Part shown: piece by piece, positions 58,402 to 64,000 of the stretch
How positions within the stretch are numbered: position 1 is the stretch's first letter
Layout of the letters: each line of letters opens with the position of its first letter
Assembly (NCBI GenBank): GCA_947626745.1
Contig: CANQTF010000010.1
Location: 1-64,000, forward strand
DNA: 64,000 nt
Direction of reading: 5' to 3'
Origin: an uncultured Lachnospiraceae bacterium
GTDB taxonomy: Bacteria; Bacillota; Clostridia; Lachnospirales; Lachnospiraceae
Made by a program: the position numbers and the translations under genes
Notes under the pieces: generated by a model
The model's database searches: none
What the model saw: only the letters and a program-made list of their open reading frames with translations
Told to the model about the DNA's origin: nothing

Positions 58402-59676
58402 ATGGGTAGAACGAAAAAGAAGCAGACACAGAAAAAAAGAGCAAAGAGAAGCCATCGTTTTCTGAAGCCGTTCCTTTGGACGCTGTGTCCGGTGGTGGCG
58501 GCGGGCATTGCGGGAATGGCGGCCTATCTCTGGATCGTTGCGCCGGCGGCCTCGACGCCCGACACCCATTTCCAGCTGACCAAAGAAGTGGTGGAGCGCG
58601 GCGGGGAAGAGGAGGCGTCACAGATCGAGGAGATCATAGCCGTCAACGATAAGTACGGGGATATCCTGAACGATCCGGCGTACATGATAGAGAACAATAT
58701 TTACGCCAAAGACGCGGCGGACCCCGAGAAGGTGACGATCGCCTTTGCGGGCGATATCCTTTTTGATGACCGCTATGCGGTAATGGCCGGCGTGATGCAG
58801 AACGGCGGAGACATCACGCGCGGGATCGATCCGGCGCTGATCGATGAGATGCGCAGCGCCGACATCATGATGCTGAACAATGAATTTCCCTATTCGGACC
58901 GCGGAGAACCGCTTGCCGACAAGCAGTTCACCTTCCGCGCGCCTGTCTCCTCGGCGGATTATCTGAATACGCTGGGCGTCGATCTCGTCTCGCTTGCCAA
59001 CAACCATGCCTATGATTACGGGGAGACGGCGCTCCTTGACACGCTGGCGGCGCTGCAGGATGCCGGGATCGTCTATGTGGGCGCGGGGCGCGACCTCGCC
59101 GAGGCCAGACGGCCGGTCTGCTACATCGTCAATAATGTGAAGATCGCCGTGGTGTCAGCGACGCAGATCGAGCGGCTGGACAATCCCGATACCAAGGGCG
59201 CGACGGACACGACGCCCGGCGTGTTCCGATGCTGGAACGGGGAGGATCTGTTGGAGACGGTCAGAGAGGCCGCCGCGGACAATGATTTTGTGATCGCCTA
59301 TATCCACTGGGGAACCGAGAACCAAGAGGCGACCGACTGGGCGCAGGAAGAGCTGGCGTCTGCGCTGGCGTCTGCGGGCACGGATCTGATCATCGGCGAT
59401 CACCCGCACTGTCTGCAGCGCATCGACGTTGTGGACGGCGTGCCTGTGGTGTACAGTCTGGGTAATTTCTGGTTTAATTCCAAGACGATCGACACGGGGA
59501 TGATCAGGATATCTCTGGACGAAGACGGAATGCAGAGTTGTCAGTTTGTCCCGTGTCTGCAGAGCGGCGGCAGGACGACTCTTCTGCAGGGCGAGGAGAA
59601 GGAGCGGGTGCTGGATTACATGCGGCGCATTTCTTCCGGCGTACGGATCGACGAAGAGGGCTATATCACGTGGTGA
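58402..59676 (+). CDS. CapA-family (PGA-cap) metallophosphatase-like membrane protein
   Basis: 424 residues. A basic N-terminus and one anchor helix (CPVVAAGIAGMAAYLWIVAP) put the rest outside. Family motifs: IAFAGDILFDDRY, MLNNEFPYSDRGEP, DLVSLANNHAYDYGE, YIHWGTE, IIGDHPHCLQ and VVYSLGNFWFN, with the Asp, Asn and His ligands of the calcineurin-like fold. Members take part in poly-gamma-glutamate capsule or other surface polymer handling. No CapB/CapC genes are here. The ATG lies 7 bases after the previous stop, with only a distant GGTG, so expression may depend on translation of the upstream gene and its G9 tract. Confidence 0.88.
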   Translation: MGRTKKKQTQKKRAKRSHRFLKPFLWTLCPVVAAGIAGMAAYLWIVAPAASTPDTHFQLTKEVVERGGEEEASQIEEIIAVNDKYGDILNDPAYMIENNIYAKDAADPEKVTIAFAGDILFDDRYAVMAGVMQNGGDITRGIDPALIDEMRSADIMMLNNEFPYSDRGEPLADKQFTFRAPVSSADYLNTLGVDLVSLANNHAYDYGETALLDTLAALQDAGIVYVGAGRDLAEARRPVCYIVNNVKIAVVSATQIERLDNPDTKGATDTTPGVFRCWNGEDLLETVREAAADNDFVIAYIHWGTENQEATDWAQEELASALASAGTDLIIGDHPHCLQRIDVVDGVPVVYSLGNFWFNSKTIDTGMIRISLDEDGMQSCQFVPCLQSGGRTTLLQGEEKERVLDYMRRISSGVRIDEEGYITW

Positions 59677-59711
59677 GGCGGCACGGCCGCACAGGAAAGG
59701 AGACGACACAG

Positions 59712-60158
59712 ATGTCAGATTATGCACGGATCACCGACCGCCGTCCGGCGGCGGAGCGCACCGGGCGGCAGAGCGGCGCCAAAGAAGGCGCGGGCTTTGA
59801 CGATGTCCTGCGGTCGCAGGAAGATAAGGGCGCGCGGGACAAAACGCAGGACGCCGGCGCCGGGCAGGATACGGATTGCCGGAAACAGCTTCAAGAGCAC
59901 ATGGAGGAGATGATCGACCGCATCAGGCACGGTACGATCCAGCCGAAGATCCGGATCGGCGCGCAGGAGTATACGCAGGAGGAATGGAAGAAGCTGTTGG
60001 AGAAGTTCGACGGCGCGGAGGAGACGCTCCGGGAACAGATCGCAGAGGAGATCGAGAAGCGCAGGGAACAGGCGGAGAAGGAAAAAATCGCGGCAGAGGC
60101 CGCCGAGGAGGAAGAACTGCGCGCCGGAAAAGAAAAAGCAGTTGACAGTCTGCCGTGA
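59712..60158 (+). CDS. Highly charged helical hypothetical protein
   Basis: 148 residues, no recognised family. A disordered, Arg/Asp/Gly-rich N-terminal half (to ~55) is followed by a stretch HMEEMIDRIRHGTIQPKIRI, GAQEYTQEEWKKLLEKFDGA and a Glu/Lys-rich coiled coil (EEIEKRREQAEKEKIAAEAA). The TIQPKIRIGAQ-YTQEEW block looks like a conserved small-protein motif of Lachnospiraceae, but I cannot name it. No signal peptide. AGGAGA precedes ATG 59712. The rplJ promoter lies inside its 3' end. Confidence 0.65.
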   Translation: MSDYARITDRRPAAERTGRQSGAKEGAGFDDVLRSQEDKGARDKTQDAGAGQDTDCRKQLQEHMEEMIDRIRHGTIQPKIRIGAQEYTQEEWKKLLEKFDGAEETLREQIAEEIEKRREQAEKEKIAAEAAEEEELRAGKEKAVDSLP

Positions 60159-60171
60159 TGTGTGCTATATT
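60142..60171 (+). promoter_or_regulatory. Promoter of rplJ-rplL
   Basis: TTGACA (60142-60147) with a -10 of TATATT (60166-60171, 18-base spacer) or CTATAT one base earlier (17-base spacer). It is placed so that the mRNA begins with the L10 leader. Confidence 0.75.
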
Positions 60172-60195
60172 GTTCAAGGTTGTAAAAACCATGCC

Positions 60196-60291
60196 GAAGA
60201 CAGTAGGTGCCGTAATGACGGCGTAAGCATACCGCCTACCGAGGAGATGAGTTGCTTTGCAGAGTAGATCCTTCCTGTCTTCAGGGAGGAT
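60196..60291 (+). ncRNA. L10 leader: ribosomal protein autoregulatory attenuator
   Basis: GAAGACAG (60196-60203) can pair with CTGTCTTC (60275-60282), enclosing AGTAGGT/GCCTACC helices. Alternatively ATCCTTCCTG (60268-60277) pairs with CAGGGAGGAT (60282-60291), one G-T pair, followed by TTTAT, as a terminator. The two pairings exclude each other, the known scheme in which L10-L7/L12 binding favours termination. Confidence 0.85.
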
Positions 60292-60342
60292 TTTATGTTA
60301 TAGGACTCCTTTCGGCGCAAAATCTATAAGGAGGTAAATGTA

Positions 60343-60987
60343 ATGGCAAAAGTCGAACTGAAAAAACCTGTCGTAGACGAGATCTCCGCTTCCATCAAAG
60401 ACGCGCAGGCCGTCGTTCTGGTCGATCACCGCGGCCTTACGGTAGAGCAGGATACGGAACTGCGTAAGCAGCTTCGCGAGGCCGGCGTTACCTACAAGGT
60501 CTACAAGAACACAATGATGAACTTCGCATTCAAGGGTACGGATTTCGAATCTCTGACGACATATCTGTCAGGCCCCAGTGCGATGGCGGTCTCCAAAGAT
60601 GACGCGACGGCTCCTGCGAGAGTGCTGTGCAAATTTGCAAAGACGGCGGAAGCGTTGGAGATCAAGGGCGGCGTTGTGGAAGGCGTGGTTTACGACGCCA
60701 AGGGGATCGAGAACGTTTCCAAGATCCCTTCCAGAGAGGAACTGCTGTCCAAGCTGCTTGGCAGTATCCAGTCTCCGATCACCAATTTTGCCCGCGTCAT
60801 GAAACAGTTGGCGGACAAGGGCGGCGCGGCAGAGGCTCCTGCAGAGGAGGCGCCCGCAGCGGAAGCACCGGCAGAGGCTCCCGCGGAGGAAGCACCTGCG
60901 GCGGAGGCGTCGGCAGAAGAAGCGCCCGCAGCGGAGGCACCGGCAGCGGAAGAGCCCGCGGCAGAAGAGACACCGGCGGCAGAGTAA
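60343..60987 (+). CDS. rplJ: 50S ribosomal protein L10 with Ala/Glu/Pro-rich C-terminal extension
   Basis: 214 residues, against ~165-175 usual. Residues 1-~165 are normal L10: KPVVDEISASIKDAQAVVLV, DHRGLTVEQDTELRKQLREA, PSREELLSKLLGSIQSPITN, FARVMKQLADKG. Residues ~166-214 are an added low-complexity tail of repeating EAPAEEAPAAEAP units, highly acidic. The tail follows the helix that carries L7/L12 dimers and may act as a flexible extra stalk element. AAGGAGGT precedes ATG 60343. Confidence 0.96.
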   Translation: MAKVELKKPVVDEISASIKDAQAVVLVDHRGLTVEQDTELRKQLREAGVTYKVYKNTMMNFAFKGTDFESLTTYLSGPSAMAVSKDDATAPARVLCKFAKTAEALEIKGGVVEGVVYDAKGIENVSKIPSREELLSKLLGSIQSPITNFARVMKQLADKGGAAEAPAEEAPAAEAPAEAPAEEAPAAEASAEEAPAAEAPAAEEPAAEETPAAE

Positions 60988-61087
60988 TGGGCCGTCAGTC
61001 GATAACAGAGCATATTTCATTTTAAAACGAACGAATCAACAGCAAAAAATAATTCAGTTTCAGGAAAATGAACGGAGGTAAACAATC

Positions 61088-61468
61088 ATGGCAAAATTAT
61101 CTACGCAGGAAATCATCGATGCGATCAAAGAGTTGACGGTATTAGAGCTGAACGATCTGGTAAAAGCATGTGAGGAAGAGTTTGGCGTATCCGCAGCGGC
61201 GGGTGTCGTAGTCGCAGCGGCAGCAGGTGACGGCGGCGCAGCGGCAGCAGAGGAGAAGACAGAGTTCGATGTTGAGCTGACGGATGTCGGCCCGAACAAG
61301 GTCAAAGTCATCAAGGTGGTACGTGAGGCGACAGGTCTTGGCCTGAAGGAAGCGAAGGATCTTGTTGATTCCGCTCCGAAGGTAGTAAAAGAGGGCGCTT
61401 CCAAGGAAGAGGCCGACGACATCAAGGCTAAACTGGAAGCTGAGGGCGCTAAGGTCACATTGAAGTGA
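61088..61468 (+). CDS. rplL: 50S ribosomal protein L7/L12
   Basis: 126 residues: N-terminal dimerisation part ([20 protein letters not shown]), flexible Ala/Gly hinge, and the C-terminal factor-binding domain ([40 protein letters not shown]). ACGGAGGT precedes ATG 61088. The 100-base gap after rplJ holds nothing else that I can see. Confidence 0.97.
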   Translation: MAKLSTQEIIDAIKELTVLELNDLVKACEEEFGVSAAAGVVVAAAAGDGGAAAAEEKTEFDVELTDVGPNKVKVIKVVREATGLGLKEAKDLVDSAPKVVKEGASKEEADDIKAKLEAEGAKVTLK

Positions 61469-61500
61469 TCCACAGGGCAGCCTATAAGTTCATAAGCAGA

Positions 61501-61536
61501 AAAACCGTTCGTTCCTGCGGGGAATGAACGGTTTTG
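61501..61536 (+). terminator. Terminator after rplL
   Basis: AAAACCGTTCGTTCC (61501-61515) pairs with GGAATGAACGGTTTT (61521-61535), one G-T pair, 5-base loop, short T run. It may act as a partial terminator between rplL and rpoB. Confidence 0.8.
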
Positions 61537-61598
61537 TGCTTGTCGGAAGACATGTTTTTGTCGATCGAGATTCTGTATAAATTTCTGAAATTATTCAT

Positions 61599-61627
61599 TG
61601 ACTCTCCAAAAAATTTGTTGTAGAATG
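61599..61627 (+). promoter_or_regulatory. Promoter of rpoB
   Basis: TTGACT (61599-61604), 17-base spacer, TAGAAT (61622-61627). The leader to the rpoB start is about 85 bases. Confidence 0.7.
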
Positions 61628-61718
61628 GAAGATGCACTATTGTGGTGTGATATGCTTATTTGAGCGATATGATCCGACGGATAAGCCATAAATCATTAAG
61701 AACGGGGTGAAATTGTCG

Positions 61719-64000
61719 ATGGAAAAGAACAGGATTCGTATGACTGCCGCAGGCAGGAATACGCGTATGACCTATGCACGACAGAAAGAGGTTCTTGAGA
61801 TGCCGAATCTGATCGAAGTCCAGAAGGACTCCTATCAGTGGTTCTTGGACGAAGGACTGAAAGAGGTTTTCGACGACATCTCTCCTATTTCAGACTACAG
61901 CGGACATTTGAGTCTGGAATTTGTGGATTTTGAGTTGTGTGAGGACGATGTCAAGTATTCTATTGAGAAATGCAAGGAGAGAGATGCTACTTACGCGGCA
62001 CCCCTTAAAGTAAAAGTCCGCCTGATCAACAAGGAAAAAGACGAGATCACGGAGCACGAGATCTTCATGGGCGATCTGCCGCTCATGACGGCTACCGGCA
62101 CGTTTGTCATCAACGGCGCGGAGCGCGTTATCGTCAGCCAGCTTGTGCGTTCTCCCGGCATTTATTATGCGATCGGACACGATAAGATCGGCAAGAGACT
62201 GTTCTCTGCCACCGTTATCCCGAACCGCGGCGCATGGCTGGAGTACGAGACGGACTCCAATGATGTGTTTTATGTGCGCGTGGACAGGACGAGAAAAGTT
62301 CCGATCACCGTGCTGATCCGCGCACTGGGCGTCGGCACGAACGAAGAGATCAGAGAGCTGTTCGGCGACGAGCCCAAGATCGAGGCTAGCTTTGCCAAGG
62401 ACACGGCCGAGAACTATCAGGAAGGTCTGCTTGAATTATATAAGAAGATCCGCCCCGGTGAGCCTCTGAGCGTTGAGAGCGCAGAGAGCCTCATTACATC
62501 AATGTTCTTTGACCCGAGAAGATATGATCTGGCGAAGGTCGGCAGATATAAATTCAACAAGAAGCTGATGTTCAGAAACAGGATCAGACACCATATCCTG
62601 GCGGAAGACGCCGTGGATACCCTGACGGGCGAGGTGCTCGCCAAGGCCGGAGAGAAAGTGACGGCCGAGATGGCGGACGCGATCCAGAATGCGGCGATCC
62701 CGTATGTGTGGATCCAGACTGAGGAGAAAAATGTCAAGGTCCTCTCCAACATGATGGTGGACATCACGAACTTTATCGAGTGCAACCCCAGAGAGCTGGG
62801 CATTACGGAACTCGTATACTTCCCTGTGCTGCAGCAGATCCTGCAGGAGTACAGCGATGATCCCGAGGCGCTTGCCGAGGCGGTCCAGAAGAATGTACAC
62901 GAGCTGATCCCGAAGCATATTACGAAGGAAGATATCCTTGCTTCCATCAATTACAATATCCATCTCGAGTACGGTATCGGCAACGACGACGATATCGACC
63001 ACTTGGGCAACAGACGTATCCGTGCGGTCGGCGAACTTCTGCAGAACCAGTACCGTATCGGTCTGTCCAGACTGGAGAGAGTCGTTCGTGAGAGGATGAC
63101 GACGCACGATGCGGAGGAGATCTCCCCGCAGGTGCTGATCAATATCAAACCGGTACAGGCTGCGGTCAAGGAGTTCTTCGGTTCTTCCCAGTTGTCGCAG
63201 TTTATGGATCAGAACAATCCGCTTGGCGAGCTGACGCACAAGAGACGTCTCTCGGCGCTGGGCCCGGGCGGTCTGTCCCGAGACAGAGCCGGATTCGAGG
63301 TCCGCGACGTACACTATACGCACTACGGCAGGATGTGCCCGATCGAGACGCCGGAAGGTCCGAACATCGGTCTGATCAACTCCCTTGCGTCCTACGCGAG
63401 GATCAATGAGTACGGTTTCGTGGAGGCTCCCTATCGCGAGATCGACAAATCCGACCCGGAGAATCCCCGCGTTACGGACAAGGTAGTCTATATGACCGCC
63501 GACGAGGAGGATAACTACCATGTGGCGCAGGCATCGGCGCCGCTTGACGAGAACGGATACTTTAAGCGCAATAACATATCGGGCCGCTTCAAGGATGAGA
63601 CACAGGAATATCCGAAGACGATGTTTGACTATATGGACGTGTCGCCGAAGATGGTATTCTCCGTCGCGACGGCGCTGATCCCGTTTCTGCAGAACGACGA
63701 CGCGAACCGTGCGCTGATGGGATCCAACATGCAGAGGCAGGCTGTGCCGCTCCTCTTTACGGAAGCGCCCACGGTAGGTACCGGCATGGAGCCCAAGGCG
63801 GCCGTTGACTCGGGCGTCTGCGTGGTGGCAAAGAAGGCGGGTACGATCGACTATGTATCTTCCGAACTGATCAAGATGACGTACGACGACGGCGAGAAGG
63901 ATGAGTATCATCTCACGAAGTTTGCCCGCAGCAACCAGTCCAACTGCTACAACCAGAAGCCGATCGTGTTCAAGGGCAACCATGTGGCGCAGGGCGAGGT
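61719..64000 (+). CDS. rpoB: RNA polymerase beta subunit (partial, runs off the window)
   Basis: First ~760 residues of the ~1250-residue beta subunit. [20 protein letters not shown], then [40 protein letters not shown], the rifampicin region [20 protein letters not shown] and [20 protein letters not shown], and [20 protein letters not shown] are diagnostic. The rifampicin-region residues are wild-type (Q-x-M-D-Q, H-K-R-R-L-S). ATG 61719 has GGGGTGA upstream; a TTG at 61713 would add two residues. The C-terminal part lies beyond 64000. Confidence 0.97.
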   Translation, partial: MEKNRIRMTAAGRNTRMTYARQKEVLEMPNLIEVQKDSYQWFLDEGLKEVFDDISPISDYSGHLSLEFVDFELCEDDVKYSIEKCKERDATYAAPLKVKVRLINKEKDEITEHEIFMGDLPLMTATGTFVINGAERVIVSQLVRSPGIYYAIGHDKIGKRLFSATVIPNRGAWLEYETDSNDVFYVRVDRTRKVPITVLIRALGVGTNEEIRELFGDEPKIEASFAKDTAENYQEGLLELYKKIRPGEPLSVESAESLITSMFFDPRRYDLAKVGRYKFNKKLMFRNRIRHHILAEDAVDTLTGEVLAKAGEKVTAEMADAIQNAAIPYVWIQTEEKNVKVLSNMMVDITNFIECNPRELGITELVYFPVLQQILQEYSDDPEALAEAVQKNVHELIPKHITKEDILASINYNIHLEYGIGNDDDIDHLGNRRIRAVGELLQNQYRIGLSRLERVVRERMTTHDAEEISPQVLINIKPVQAAVKEFFGSSQLSQFMDQNNPLGELTHKRRLSALGPGGLSRDRAGFEVRDVHYTHYGRMCPIETPEGPNIGLINSLASYARINEYGFVEAPYREIDKSDPENPRVTDKVVYMTADEEDNYHVAQASAPLDENGYFKRNNISGRFKDETQEYPKTMFDYMDVSPKMVFSVATALIPFLQNDDANRALMGSNMQRQAVPLLFTEAPTVGTGMEPKAAVDSGVCVVAKKAGTIDYVSSELIKMTYDDGEKDEYHLTKFARSNQSNCYNQKPIVFKGNHVAQGE

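Noticed and set aside
59538-59711. N-terminal extension of the charged protein gene to 59538
   Set aside because: That part overlaps the end of capA in another frame and lacks a ribosome site; ATG 59712 has AGGAGA upstream.
1-64000. CRISPR arrays, tRNA or rRNA genes, insertion sequences, prophage genes
   Set aside because: I looked for regularly spaced repeats, tRNA-like cloverleaf ends, rRNA core sequences and transposase or phage motifs and saw none that I could support.

Overview
The window looks like the chromosome of a flagellated Lachnospiraceae (Clostridia) bacterium. The evidence is Gram-positive style AGGAGG ribosome-binding sites, sigma-A and sigma-D type promoters, the FliW-CsrA pair next to FlgK/FlgL, GPH/GH36 sugar genes, VTC and DUF4353 surface genes, and an rpmG-secE-nusG-rplK-rplA...rplJ-rplL-rpoB order. 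Genus is not resolved from sequence alone.

Layout. 1-6.0 kb: a 5'-broken aldo/keto reductase, then a redox run (iron alcohol dehydrogenase, CMD-cupin fusion, flavodoxin, DUF4405-like membrane protein), a probable type I toxin-antitoxin locus, a 4Fe-4S aldo/keto reductase and a YbaK/ProX-type deacylase. 6.0-10.0 kb: an accessory segment with a membrane protein behind a promoter whose spacer carries nine Gs, a remnant of a helix-turn-helix gene, and an AT-richer type II restriction-modification locus (XRE regulator, MvaI/BcnI-like endonuclease, convergent SPPY methyltransferase). 10.0-15.9 kb: an alpha-galactoside locus (TetR, glycosyltransferase-like protein, GPH transporter, GH36). 15.9-20.0 kb: DUF4353-like lipoprotein, VTC polyphosphate-polymerase-like protein, DUF6056-like membrane protein and ROK sugar kinase. 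20.0-35.5 kb: the late flagellar block flgM-flgN-flgK1-flgK2-flgL-fliW-csrA, three CgeB-type glycosyltransferases, flaG-fliD-fliS-fliT-like and flagellin. 35.6-49.5 kb: a glycosyltransferase island of seven large glycosyltransferase genes built from a small set of modules (GT2-TPR, GT2-DUF4422, StrF-like GT2, CgeB-like GT), one short protein and one DtxR/MntR regulator. 49.8-54.4 kb: HTH protein, UDP-galactopyranose mutase, a lone carboxyltransferase and a FliD-like paralogue. 54.7-64.0 kb: the ribosomal/RNA polymerase region, interrupted between rplA and rplJ by a membrane protein, a CapA protein and a charged protein.

How it works together. Sigma-D-like promoters (TAAA-N15-NCCGATA) precede flgM, one pair of CgeB-type glycosyltransferases, flaG-fliD and flagellin, so part of the glycosylation machinery appears to be switched on with the filament. 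The larger glycosyltransferase island lies directly next to flagellin and close to glf, which points to decoration of the filament or cell surface, possibly with galactofuranose.

The most notable signal is five runs of exactly nine Gs, all on the + strand: one in a promoter spacer, one in the control region between divergent glycosyltransferase operons, and three inside coding sequences for surface or glycan proteins. In each coding case a one-base change gives an early stop. This looks like a set of slipped-strand contingency loci controlling the surface, a mechanism well known in Campylobacter and Neisseria and, to my knowledge, much less described in Lachnospiraceae.
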